A stretch of 64,000 nt of DNA. Source: Carnegiea gigantea (Eukaryota; Streptophyta; Magnoliopsida; Caryophyllales; Cactaceae). A program made the translations under genes and the position numbers. Positions 45,001 to 58,855 of this stretch are shown here, piece after piece. The notes beneath the pieces are model-generated. The model did no database searches, was not told the origin of the DNA, and was given only the letters and a program-made list of their open reading frames with translations. How positions within the stretch are numbered: the first letter of the stretch is position 1; the number at the start of each line of letters is the position of its first letter. The stretch is from positions 1 through 64,000 of the forward strand of contig JAKOGI010002237.1 in NCBI GenBank assembly GCA_029747015.1. The letters are read 5' to 3'.

Positions 45001-47498
45001 ACCACATGTTATATACAAGGATAGAGAAGAGGATATAAAATTTTGCTTTGGCTTTCCTGCTTCCCTGAAGCTGCAGAACCAGCCTTGCCATGAATCTTGC
45101 TGTTGCCATATCTGAACGTTGAGCAGCTCCTAGTATGTCATGGCACATACAGCCCTTGTAAAACTGCATGTGAAGAACAGATGAGTGTGTGATTTCCATT
45201 CTGCATTACAGAAGCAGCATTCTTGCCAGTGATCAACCCCCATCACTGCAAGTCTATCACAGGTGAGCAGCTTTCCTTGCACCATAAGCCATGTGATGAA
45301 TGCACACGTAGGGATTCTCAGTTTATGCCAAATAATGGGGTAGCAGGGAGGGTGTTGGCCCTTATTTCTGATAAAATCATATCCTGATTTTGCAGAATAT
45401 ATTCCCTTTGGATTCATTTTTCAAGCCCATGTACTATGCTTAAAACCTTGCATCATTTGGTCCCTTGTCTTTAACAGTTTATTCTACTACCAGCTCCCTT
45501 TGTAAGAAGCCTTGCAGTCCCAAAACAATTCTTTGCTCAAGTAGTAATTGTGGATCCATTTGATCCACAAGAAGTCTGCTTTACTAGCTATTTGCCATAT
45601 CAATTTGGTGACCTAAGCTTGGTTCCCTATTAAGAATCTCTTTAATCCCCCATCCAACTTCATTCGTGGGAAGACACATTGTGTCCCAAGACATAAGGCC
45701 AAACATAATTCCTACAAAGCTGAATGACTTGTTTCAGGACTCCTTTAGGTATTATAAACAGCTGACACCAATATGTTATCATATTCATCAACGCTGCATT
45801 AACTAGCTGAGTTCAGTCTGCATAAGATAGCTTTTTTGCTGGGCACGCTCTGATTTTGTAAACAATTTTCTCAACCAGCACTTGACAGCCATCTTTTGAC
45901 AGTTTCTGAGGCTTCATTGGGGCTCCCAAATATTTAAAAGGCAGTGTGCCTTCTTGAACACCAGTGAGACTCAGCAAGCGACTAGATGTCTGCTCACTTA
46001 TACCAGCCAGAACCAAGTGAGATTTGCTGGGTTTATTTCCAGGCCTGTAACTACTGTAAAGTGACCAAGTGCTGCCATTAAACACTTAACACTGCTCCCA
46101 TCAGCTTTGCAAAATAATAAGAGGTCATCCACAAAACTTAAGGAGCAAATTTTAATTTCTTTAAGCCATGGTGATAGTGAAATTCCCTCTGTGCTGCAGC
46201 CACCTTTAATGTATGAGAGATATTCCATTATAAGCACAAATATTATAGGGGACGTGGGATCTGCTTGGCGAAGATCTCTCTTACTTTTGAAGAAGCCATA
46301 GATCTCACCATTAAACTGGACTGAGAATGTTAAATCAGCTTGACAAAATGTGATGGGAACCCCTAGAGCAGTAATGTTTGCTGTAGACACTCCCATCTAA
46401 TGGTATCATATGCCTTTTTGAGTTCTAGTTTCATTATACATCGATGAGAAATATTTTTCCTTTTGTAGAATTTAACTAGATCGTCACATAAAAGCACATT
46501 GTGACGTTTGATCCTCCAGGAATGAATGCCCCTTGGGGCTTATCCACTGACCAAGCAAGTGTTGCTTTCATTCTTTCACTCAAAATCTTTGTAATACGTT
46601 TATAAATTGTATTACAACATGCTATAGGCCTCAATTCATTGGAGGTTGTGGGGTTCATTGTTTTGGGGACTAATGCCAGCAGTGTGGTATTTACCTGAGG
46701 TAACAATTTACCTGTATAGAAGAACTCCCTTACTGCCTGACATACATGCTCTCCTATCACAGACCAAGCACTCTTGAAAAATTTGCTACCATAACCATCT
46801 GGGCCCGAACTGTTGTCACTGCCTATAGCAAGCATTGCTTTGGTTATCTCTTCATCAGTTACGGGCCTCATTAAGTCATGCTGTTGCTGAGGAGTCAAAC
46901 ATTTCCCTTGCAAGATAATATCAAGCACAGGGTTAATCCCTTGGATGCTGATATCCAAAAACTTAGAGAAATGCTCTACTATAATAGATCCAATTTCGGT
47001 TTTGTTATGTGTCATATCCCCATTTTCCTTTGCCATCGCTTGTATTGCATCATGATATTGCCTTTGCTTAATGCTAGCAAAGAAAAAGGCACTCCACTGG
47101 TCACCTTGCTTTGACCACTGCTCCTTTGATTTTTGTTGCAAAAAATTCGTCAGCCTTCAATACTTAGATTAAGAAAGCGCCAAAAGAAAGGGGGGAAAAA
47201 AGCGCAAAGGGTCCTGGGCCCCGGGGCACTGGCTTCAAGGCGAAGGCGCGGGTTTTTTAGACGCGAGGCACACTTTTACTTAAAAAATGCTCCAAAATCT
47301 TTCCAAACTATATTTCTTTGAAAATAAGCTAGATAATGACATTAAACGAGTGATTTTCACCAACCCCCATTAAAAAAAAGAGAATCAGTTAAACACTTTA
47401 AAGCATTAAACAGAGCTCAATTGGACTACTATAGATTAAGAGCCAAACACATAACATATGCTGCCAAGCTGCCAGGAAGAGAGAGAGGGGGGGGAGAG

Positions 47499-47535
<37 letters not shown>

Positions 47536-50500
47536 AAGATTAAGAAGCCCAAAAAAAGGAAAGCACGGGTTCGATACCATCATAGCACTGTAGAAGACAC
47601 CATTTTCGACCTCCTTGAAGCTCCCCCCCCCCCAAAAAAATAACAACAAAAGGAAACGAAGAAAAACCTTCCATGGCTGTGGAATAACAGAGAGGGAGGA
47701 GGAGGAGGATGAAAGAAGTCTGAAAGAAGACATGATAAAGCACTTACTGGACTGTTTTCACCAGGGTTAGGGTTTCTAGCTCCAAACTCAAGCTCAGCCG
47801 TAGCAATATGCTTTGTTTACTTCCAGTAACAGCTTGATTGAAAGGCTTCCACAAAGAAAAGGAGGGGTCGTGGCCCCTTAAAGGTTTTTTTTTTTTTTTT
47901 AATCCCAAATGGTCTATTATGATCTATAAAGCGCGGGCTTCGTGGGCTTTGCGCCTTGGTCTGAAGCCCAAAAAAGCGCGGGCCTTAAGAATGGGCTGCG
48001 CATGACCCATTTCAAGGCGTAGAAGGGTGGGCGTCGGGTTTTTGTGTGTGGCGCGCTTTTAAACACTGCTTCAATGTGAGATGATACTGCTGTCTGAGGG
48101 CCTTTCCTTATCTTGTGGTGCTTGATTGCCAGGGTCATCATGGATAGCTGATTGTACACCATGAAGCTGCTGCTGGATGTCACACACTTTTTGATGCACA
48201 TGTCCAAACCTCACTGTGCTCCACTGCTTCAGGGGCTGTTTCAAGATTTTTAGTTTCTGCACCAATCGAAACATTCTTGTACCCTGCACATCCTGCCTCC
48301 ATATTTGATTCACAATAGCCATAAATTCCGGAGCTAATGTCCATATTGTAGAACTGAAATGCTGTTCTTGATTTACTGGACTTCATATTCAGATGCAATA
48401 ATAAAGGATTGTGATCAGAGATATCCTCAGGGAGAACCTCATAGAATATCTTAGGGTAGGAAAATAAACCTTCCCCAGTCGTGAGAATTCTATCAAGATT
48501 TGAGTGAACTCCAGAATTCCCTTGCTTGTTGTACCATGTATAATGAGGCCCCATATACTTCACCTCCTGTAATTGGCATTTGTCCAAGACAGTTCACAAA
48601 GTCCATAACCTCAGAGCTGAGTACTCTATCTCCCCCCAATCTCTCAGCAGTTTTCAACAGACTGTTGAAGTCACCTCCTACAACCCAAGATTTTGTCATT
48701 GTTTGTCCAATGCACATTAATCCCTCCCATAGTTCTTGCCTCTCCATGTTCTCACTAGCACCATATACAATCGTAATAAAGACAATCTCCCCATTGGTAT
48801 TTGTGTGATGCACATGTGTAGAGTGCTTTGTGGACTGTATTGTATTCAGTATTCCCTTAGAAGGATTCCAAAAACCCATATACGACTTCTAGATGTAGGT
48901 GTAGCATTGGACATAGCCAACCAACCCCTACAAATGTATTTCTGAATCTCAGAATGCATGGCCAATGTAGTCTTAGTCTCTAATAAACCAAGGATAGCAA
49001 ATTTATTCTGCATCAGAAGGTGTTTCACCACCTCCTGTTTATTAGGGCCATAAAGCTCTCTCATGTTCCAGAAGCAGATGCTATCCATTGTCCTTGGAGA
49101 GGCTATCAAACCTATTTTGCACCACTATTCCCATGGGAGGAGTGACACATTGGACACCCATTGTTATCTGAGGCACGACAGATTGGTTTCCTTTGTTGAC
49201 AGTTTGACCATGATCAGAATTGTCCATCTGAGGGTGTACTGGCATCTCCACATTTGCATTATGGTCTGGTTCAGCAACTGGCACTTGTTGAGGATTTTGA
49301 GTTGTTTCCTTCCTCCTTCATTCCCATCTGTACTTCTTACAATTATCAATTGCATGCCAAACATAGAACACTGGGAACAATTCAATGGCTTCCAAGCATA
49401 CTCCACTGTTTGGAAAAACAATTCACCATACTCATCCATGAATGTGACCTCACTAGGGAAATCTTGACTAATATTCATTTCCACAAGCACTCTTGCAAAT
49501 TTGGTACGGGTTTTGCTTTGAGTAGCTTTGTCCGTTGCAAGAGGGTTTCCCAATAGGCTAGCAATTTTACTCAACCCCTCTTTGCTCCAATATCTGAGAT
49601 CCATATTGGAGAATGAAACCCTGATTGGGACGCGAGCCAGATCAGTTTTGTTCACAGTTTGCCCTAAAGACCAAGTTGATGGTCAGTGGTTTTTTGTTAA
49701 AATACAGACAATTCCGTTTCAGCGCTTCATGTCTTTCAAGCAGGGAGTGGAACCTTACGATGAATACCCCCTCAGGCTTTGATATAGTTCTATAATACTA
49801 CTTATTGCCCCAAATTCGCCTGAAAACCATCCATGATTTGTATTGGCGGGTTTGCTCCCAACACAAACAAGCAATGGAAGAGCTCCAAAATTCAATCTCT
49901 GATTGAATATCGGCTTCTTCTATCCAATGTATTTTCACACCATTATGCTCAAAAAGGTGGAACATAATTCAATTTTAGAGACAGATTTGGAAAATTTACC
50001 TTAGAAGCAAGGTTTTCCTGAATAGTCTCGTTCTGTTCCTCTTCCCATGAATTTGGTTGACGTCTGCGTTGTAGAGCATCAATCCAACTAGAAAAGCTTC
50101 CCCTGAGTTCTGCCTGTGAGGCTAGCGTTTCTGGGTTTGGAACATCATCCCTTCGTTGAGGATTTTCCCCTCCTTCTGATATCGGGGTTGTAGCTTGGCT
50201 TTGGTCCTTGTTAAGGTCTCTCCGGCCATTAGAATGCTGAGGACTAGAGTGGTTTTAGCTGGTTTTTTATTGCCTTCCTAGCCATTGACAAGGAAAGGTT
50301 TCTCTCTCGATTTTGTCTCTCTACATCCTGTTTTCTGCCAATCTCATAGTTGAAATGTGAATCCCGTATCCTAGCAATGTACATCGTTCCTAGTTATCTT
50401 TGCTTCCATCCTATCTCCAAGCCCTTGTACTTGATTGTGAGCATTCGTATCATGTGCTCTTATTAATTGAGATAATTGCATCTGTCAAAGTCCCGTTTGT

Positions 50501-52897
50501 GCGTTCCATTGTCTAACATTAACTGAGTTAGGATTTGCACTTAGATGATTCTTATAACTGCGAGATCGTAGTGCAACCCTTGCATCATGTTAGACACCTT
50601 GTTTTATGGCGAAGGTTAGATTGCTCATCCCATAACTATGCTTTTGTGTACATGGATGACTGTAAAATGAGGTTTCCTATCGGCTTATGTAGGGGAGTTT
50701 GTGAGCTGTTACCTTAACTATATTAATGAATCTACCAATGGCTCATGCTTGCATGACACTCACTACGTATTAATCCACCTACTAGCATTATTACCATTTG
50801 TTCTAATAAATAGTTGGTTGTTTAGAAGATGATTACTTTGCCCATTTGGTGGTGTACTTGGTAGGAAAGGAATCATTGTATTTTTGAGGACAAAGCATTG
50901 TCCTATCAAAATTTCAAGCTCTACGTTTTTTTACAATCTTGCATAGTTGGAGTCTTGTCCTTAATTGTGGGGAAAACTTGAGGTTTTTTTTTTGGGGGGG
51001 GGGGATTTTGTAGAGAACATTAAGCATTACAGCCTGATGATTTTTGTAATTGCCCCCCTTTTGTATGTGGTGGCAACTCCTTGATTTCTATCTAATGCAG
51101 TTCCTTAATTATTCGTCAGAAATAACTACACTGTTGTTTTCTTTTGATTGGTTTTGTCATTTTCGTATTGTTTTTTACAAAACATTTGGCCCTCTTCTTG
51201 ATAAGCATTAGTTAGGTTAAACCTTTGAAGGTCAAAGATGTGTTGGTGGCTTGGAGAGGAAGGATGAAAAAGGGTTGGGTTTCAGGAGTTTTGAAGATGA
51301 TCCCTATGGTTATTTGGTGGACTACTTGGAACGAAAGGAACTGGCGTATTTTGAGGGCAAATTAATGGCCTTTCTAGATTTCAAACTCTACTTTTTGAGA
51401 ATATTGTGTATTTGGAGTCAAGTACTCAATGGTGATACAAATTTGACCTTTTTGGTTTTGTAGATAATATTAAGCGTGACAGCTTGAAGGCATGATGTTT
51501 TTATAATTGCCCCTTTGTACGCGGGCAAGGTTTTGACGTCTCCTTCGTGTCTTCTAATGCAGCTTTTGATTACTCATAAAAAAAGGAAGTATTTTATTGA
51601 GATTAGTGCCTATCATATTCAGGAGTACTTTAGTCAAGACATTTTTTTAATCACTTTATAGTTCTCACCACCCTTCAAAAAAACATCTTTTAGGTTTTCC
51701 AGGTTCATAGCATTAAACTTGTGCATTAGGATATGCCTCTCGAATCATTGAGGATGCTGAAGCTAGTTCAATATTTCTTTGCATTAGATCTTTCCTTTGG
51801 TTCTATGTGAGCATCGAGAATAACTTTGTTTGAGTGTCCTAATTGTATCTTGTATAGCTTACTTTTAAATCGTGTGCATGAGGCTTGCTTATGTGCGAGA
51901 CTACAAGGTACTAGGCACATCAAGGTGCAAGGCTCTTTGCCGCTAGCAGTCGGGTATAGAACTTCGATGAGGTGCTCTCCTAGGCATGCAACAACATGGC
52001 TTAGGGTGAGCATAAGGCACATGCTTCTTGTGGCTCATGAATATCACCAAAATTATGCGTAATGATCATTCTCGCTTTGCATAAACTCTGAGAAGGCATC
52101 CTCAAAAAATGATTAATTGACTGTCGTCTTTGGATCTAGTATTTAAGTTGAAAGACCGTAGGTCTGTAAATTAAAGTGTCCGTGTAATTAATTGTTGGAA
52201 GTTTAGGACTTTTCATTGACCAGAAGGGTGACGTAGCTATTGCGTCTGGATGGCCAGGAACCGGCTGCCCAATAACTGGTCGCTGGTAGCGCTGTTTCTA
52301 GTATTTTTCTCTCTTGGATGCTGTTCAGTTTGGTTTTTTAGATCTTATTGAGATTGCTGTGTTTACCCAAGCCCTCTTTCATCTCTTCTTCTCTTTGGCT
52401 CTCCTAACAAGTTTTCTCTACCGTTCTAGATTTTGCAGATGTGTGGTCCTTCTATTCACCTTGCCCCTCTCTCTCTCTCTCTCTCTTCAGTGCTTTAAAT
52501 TTGCCTCGCCTCTCTCTCTCTTTAGGGCTTTAAATTTGCCTCTTCTAATTCCTTTTATCAATGTTGTTACTCATAAGAAAAAATTTCCTTTTATCAATGG
52601 TGCCCCTCTTTTCCTTTTTCCTTTTCTTTTTTCTAATAGTGATACTCCATTCGGTACCGTCGCCGTTGGTATGTTTGAGGAAACCATTGGGTACACAATA
52701 TGGATTTGACTAGAACTTATAATTATTTTTATACTGTCTTCCAAATGGATTTTCCGAAAGTACAGGAGTATCAAATGGAATATCCTTTCTCATATTATGG
52801 GCATGTTTTTATTTTATATAGATTTATGTGTATGTCTGTGATGTAGACACAAACACACATGCGCGCGCACACACACACACACACTCACATACACACG

Positions 52898-52933
<36 letters not shown>

Positions 52934-55900
52934 TGCATATACATGTATGTATGTATGTGTGTATTTATGTATGTATACACACATAAATATATGTGTATAT
53001 ATATATATATATGTGTGTATATATATACACGTGTGTGTGTGTGTGTGTATATATATATATGTGCATGCGTGTGTGTGTCTATATAGACATTTTTGTGGAC
53101 ATTAAACACTCACCATTCTGCTTAAAGCAGGAAAAGGCTCTTATTGACCAAATTCTACAAGAAAGTGGACAACACAAAATCTCTCTTCGGAAACGTAGCA
53201 CATAAGCATATGAGAAAGTGCATACTGGGGTCTTTTCTGCTGAAGAGTGGTGGTGTTAGTTCTACTGCATCCAAGTGATAGGCTGCATAAGTTCCTGAAT
53301 GAGGATGCAGACAGGGAAGCATAGAGCACAAATTTGCAACCGGCAAGTGAAAAACCTGTACTTTTTTGTTAATAAAATCCTCTAGCTCATGTGAGGACGA
53401 AAAATAATCAAGCAAACGAGCAGTTGTGGACTCATCTAGGCCCATATTATCAATGAGGCCAAATCTCAAGAGCCAATGCTGAAACATTGAAAAGAAGTTG
53501 TGTGAGAATCCTAAAAAAGGTGCTCAAGGCGCTTCTGTTTGAATTGACTTGGGATTATTCTATATTTCTTTTCATCAATGCATCTGATTTAAAGTATCCT
53601 TAAAAGAAAAAGCAAAGGGAATAGAGCTCCTTTGTGTCTATTGTAATGGGAAATGCTGTTCTTCTCGAATGATAGATTTTAGGTGGTATTGTAACAACTC
53701 TAGCCCCTAGAGACGGGAGCGCTACGTTTTCTCAACTTTCTATTTAAATTCCGGGGCGAAACGGACAAAGTTTCCCCTAAAAACTGACCGTTTCCAGGCT
53801 AAAAGCCTTACAATAAACACCTGCAGATCAACGGAAGCATAAAATATTTTAAAAGAAGCTCAATGGCTACACGCCGGAGTTCATAACTCAACGAGCAACT
53901 CGCTCGGAGTACATCAAACAAAATAGTTCATTAATACAAGAAAAGTGAAAGATACAACTCAACGGTTCACACAACCGGAGTACTGGGGTTTACATCCTAA
54001 ACCGTAACTGATTTCAACTAAAAAGACAACTGACTAATAAGATGGTTGGCACGCATGGCCGTATAGAGCGACTCCTAAGCCGAATACACTACATGAACTA
54101 GAGTACTTGTTCACAAACGTTTACAATTCTATGAATACTTTACGTGACTTCATTAAACACGTAAAATCCCTTCAAATGGGCACACATGACACCTTGCAAG
54201 TAAGAATGGATTCCATCTTGACATAAGTGACTTGGCTCCTACTTGTCATAATACAGACCTGGGGAAAAAGGGGAAAAGAGTAATGGGATGAGCAACCACA
54301 CGTTCAGTGAGTATTCCCCGACCCGTAAAACCAAAACTGTTGCAGGCAATAATGCTCATAATGGTCATATATCACGTATTCATACTTTACTGTCATATTA
54401 GACATTCTTAATCCTTAAGGAAGGATCACTATCCATGAACGTCATTTTTTTAGCCATTCACACTCATCTTTAAGCCTTTGAGTGACTGAATTCCTTACCT
54501 AACAAGCACTTAACCACATAAGTAAGCATCGAGGGCTAAGTATAGGGATCTTTCTTTTTCATAAACATAACTTCTTAACATTCCATTCAAACTATTTATG
54601 AAACCTCATTCATATGATGTGCACATAAGGTTATCTCTTTTCATAATCATGCTTTTCTTGGTATTTCATTCATATGATATGCATAAGACACACACATTTC
54701 AAGTCTCAATCAAATCTCATTCATAGGGTATGCATGAAATATGCTCATAAGGCTTTCTTTTTCATATTCGTATCTTACTTAGCATCTCATTCATAAGTTA
54801 TATTTAGAATATGCACATGTCATGCACATGAAGCTTTCTTTCTTTTTACTGAAAACACTTCATTTAGCATCTTGAGGCTCATAAAAACTCTTTTCTTAGC
54901 CTCTTGAGGCTCATATTCTTTAAAAGAAATATCTTTTGTATCGGTCGCATACTGACCCTTATAAGCTTTTCACATTTCATTCATCTGGCCTTTTAATGAC
55001 CTATGAAAACTTTCTTTCTGAAATATTTGAAATGGCGTAATGCCGACTGCTTTTCTTCGCTTATTATGAAAATACATCTGGCATAAGATCATTACAGGAT
55101 GTTGATTGGGTGAGATCTATTCTCAACCCCATAGTGAGATCTAACGCTCACGCTTAAGCTCTTACTCCCGGGACGGCTACATATAACATATCGGACCATT
55201 ACTCTCGTCAGGGTCTTCTAAGGTTTCCTAATGTCAGGACTTATCCCCTAGGCTAACATTATTTATATCATATTGTCCGAAGCACATTATCTTAGTCAAT
55301 TTAAAGCGTATGGGCCATAACGGCTAATAATTTTGCTGTCTTTCACAGCGAAATCCTTTATCATACAATTCGCGCCTTTGTAAAACTCTTTAAGGATTCT
55401 CCCGTTCAAGCGAGTTCACTCCCAAAACTGTATTCATTTAGTTAAAATAGGCCATCATGCACTAATAATTATGGCTACTATCATTTCAAAACATGAAATT
55501 CTTCTCTTTCAAAACTCACTCTTATGCAAATAATCAAACTTAATGACATAGAAAGGGTAGGGGTGCACATGTACACATTCAAACACTTCATAATTCAACT
55601 TAGCAACATGAGCCACACATGGTCTCGCAATCCACACGATTGCGGTTAATCACAACCCACACTCCCTCCTCACATAGCAATCGACCACAGGAAATCTCGA
55701 ACCACTCATAGTTCTACCTCAAACCATCCGACTACCATCTCGGTTTTCAATTTCATAACCATAACATATTATCATAAAAGTCACATGAAATAGCTACGTA
55801 TAACTTATCGAGCGAGCAGCAACCATCCAGCAGCTCAATACAACATATATAAGCATACATATATATATGTTGCATTAACTTGAAATAAGTACTTTAAGAA

Positions 55901-58804
55901 CTGAAATAAACTCACAAGGCATGAATCTGATTGCATTTACATTTCACATCAGAAGGTAACATGCCATTTTCATATCTTTTTCAAACATAATTTTAACCAG
56001 ATGGACAAGCATCGATTCGGGTCGTTAACATGTTAATTCGAAGCTACTAATCAGGCATGAATTAACTAACTATTCAAGCATTGATTCTAAGTGCTCACAT
56101 ATCACTTTGAAGTTACTATTCAGGCATGAGTTAACTAATTATACAAGTATCGATTCTAAGTATTCTCATTTCATTTCGAAGCTATTAAACGAGCATGAAC
56201 TAACTTAATTAAACAAACATTGATTCGAATGCTAACATGTTAATTCGAAACTACTTTTTAGGCATGAATTAAGTTAATTAAACCAACGTCGATTCGAATG
56301 CTAACATGTTAATTCGAAACTACTTTTTAGGCATAAATTAACTTAATTAAACCAACGTCGATTCGAATGCTAACATGTTAATTTGAAACTACTTTTTAGG
56401 GATGAATTAATTTAATTAAACCAAAGTCGATTCGAAGCATTCTTATACTATTTCGAAGCTACTTGTTAAGCGTGAACTAACTAAACTATCATATATCGAT
56501 TCAAAGCCATTTTGGAGTATTAATCAACTAAACTAACATATAACGATTCGAAGCCATTTTCAAGCGTTAATCAACTAAATTAACATATATCGATTCAAGG
56601 CATCGTTAGGTTATTTCGAAGTCACTTTCAGGCATAAACTAACCAAACTTAACATGCATCGATTTAAACTAAATTCAGCTGAAACGGGACATGTATAATT
56701 TCAATTAATCTGACTAAACCTAAATTGACATGCATCGCAATTTAAGGGTTAAAACAATTTCGAAACTACTAATATTTAGGAGGCGAGAGACACCCACCTC
56801 GATTCCAAGCTAAGGACCCGTTCAAAAGGGCCTTTGGGGCTCGATTTGGATGTTTCAAAACCAAGATTTCGACCCATTTTCTCAGCCTAGTTCGAATCTG
56901 CCTGAACTGTTTCCAGCTCTCCTTCTCTCCCGGTCGCCGTTCTCTGCATGTTGCTACGGTGGTCACCGGACTCGACCCCCACCGGAAACACCTCGCGGTG
57001 ACGCCTGGTCGTCGCCCCACCGACGTCGATGGTGTGTGGCCTTAATCTCTGTCTCTCTTGCGGTTTCTCTCTCCTCCGCTCGGTCTCTCTCTGTTTGGGC
57101 TGAGATCGTGGTGGTGAAGGGCTTTGGGGTTGCCGCCGCGGCCCGTTGGCGTCGCCTCCAGCCATCACTCCCCTCCTTCGCCTCTCTCTTTCTCTCTCTT
57201 GTGCCAGGGTCATGGGGCTGGATTGAGGCCCTCCCCCGGTCGTGTTTTTCCTCAAGAAAGGGGGCTTCGGCCCCCCTTTTGTTTTATCAATTTTTTTTTT
57301 TTGGGTGCTCAATTGGTACAACAGCTAGGCTCCTGATCCCGAATGTGTTATCGCTCAGTCTGAGCTCGGGTTGAAGGGTCTTAAAGCCGGCGTCCTAACT
57401 AAATTCGGGAAACAACTAAGTAAATCGAATAATGATTTTGAAGGTATGAGTTCACATCAACTCAAAAATTTTCTAAATAATCAACGATAATATTAATAAC
57501 ATAAATAGCGACGAAATATTCTTTTTAATGAAATTACCGTTCACAGAAGCACATCAGTAATAATTTAACTCGTATAGTTAATAAAAATACGATTTTTATA
57601 ACGTAGAAGGTAAGACAGCCAGGTTAACTTAAAATAGAGAAGGCGGGTTTTACAGGTATACTAGTCCATTTTCCACATTAATTGGAACTTGGAAGTAGTG
57701 GGGCTTGTATTCTTTTTTTCTTTTTCCAGCTTTGTATTTTAGCGGATGAGGGCAAATGTCTCATTGAACAGTCCTATACCCTTTTTTTTTGGGTTGTGCA
57801 GTATTCCCGTTAACACCTTTCAACTTGAGATTCAGGCATCTACAATTGTTTTCCTCTATTATCTTGTCATCGGAAGTCTGGAACAGCATATCTACTTGCA
57901 GAACCCTCTCCATCCTGCTGTAAGCTGGGCTTCAGCTATTGTTGGGAAAGTATTTGTTATATTCTGTGCCAGTGTTGTGTGCGCTATTTTGTTAATATTC
58001 ATTTTCTTGCCTTAGTGTGAGAATATACATTCCATGTAAAACTTCATCGCGATCTCATGTAAGCCTTTCCCTTCTGCCAGGATTTTGAGTTAACCTCCAC
58101 CGAATTTCAGGAAAATGTTCCACCATGGAGCAAAGATGATAGAGCGAAAATAAATATCTTCAAGAAATTACTTTTATACATATATATGAAGAGGCAAATA
58201 TTAATAACAAATGAAATAAATATAAATAACTTGAACTGCTACTGTTAAGGCATAAAGCGAGCACCAAAAAGTGGGTAGAAAAGGTAAATGTGGTGAACAC
58301 TTACTGGGGGACCTAATAACAGAAAGGACTGTAGTAACTACCTTAGCAAGAGTAGTAAAGCACAGCAGGAAAAATCAACAAGATGGGTCACAGATAGGGC
58401 AAGGACAGAGTATTAAAAAGAAAATAAAAGATAAAGGGGCCTAGTGAGGTGTCTTCTTTTAGTTGTGGGTATGGTACTAAATGTTGATTTCCCTTTATTT
58501 CTTTCTCTGATATGTATTTTTATAGCACTGTGACACCGTAGTCCATGTGATTTGATTACTTCTAGTACTACATTTCTTGTTGATGCGTTGTTACATTTCG
58601 AGTCTTGTATCTACACCTCTTGTTATTGCTATCTCCTTTTTTCTCTTGCTCCTTGGCAGGTATACAACAATTCCTCCTAGTGGGGCTCCCACTTGTTGGG
58701 GTCTGGGGAGATCCAGATGTAACAACCTTACCCTTATAAACACTTGTGCAAGTCCTTAGCAGTTATACAACATGCTTAAAATTCTTAGAATATTTCAAAG
58801 TACC

Positions 58805-58855
<51 letters not shown>

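Larger units (their letters stand above)
44849..50385 (-). mobile_element. Full-length-looking L1-type LINE, antisense in CSTF77 intron 7
   Basis: The 16-bp target duplication GTTCCTAGTTATCTTT lies at 44833-44848 and 50386-50401. Poly(A) appears as poly(T) at 44846-44870. On the minus strand the order is ORF1 (gag-like), endonuclease, reverse transcriptase and zinc-binding RT C-terminus. A hAT-type element at 47163-48068 interrupts ORF2 between endonuclease and RT. Without it the LINE is ~4.6 kb. All ORFs carry stops or frameshifts. Exact long duplications with a poly(A) tail mark target-primed reverse transcription. Confidence 0.93.

Noticed and set aside
46107..49782. Plus-strand ORFs at 46107-49782
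   Set aside because: They are shadows of the minus-strand LINE coding regions.
52859..53205. Plus-strand ORFs through the CA/GT repeat, ending in EKALIDQILQESG...
   Set aside because: Mostly microsatellite peptide; the non-repeat tail overlaps the antisense exon-like ORF and has no recognised relative.
56000..56680. Regularly spaced repeats as a CRISPR array
   Set aside because: Units are contiguous tandem copies with diverging sequence rather than identical repeats with unique spacers, and the context is a plant LTR.
56850..57374. ORFs on both strands rich in Ser/Leu/Arg/Pro
   Set aside because: They lie in the C/T-rich block of the LTR-like unit; composition explains them and no domain is visible.
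57746..58015. Hydrophobic ORF as an additional exon or membrane protein
   Set aside because: T-rich intronic DNA gives hydrophobic translations; it does not fit CstF-77 between exons 7 and 8, whose junction is contiguous in the protein.
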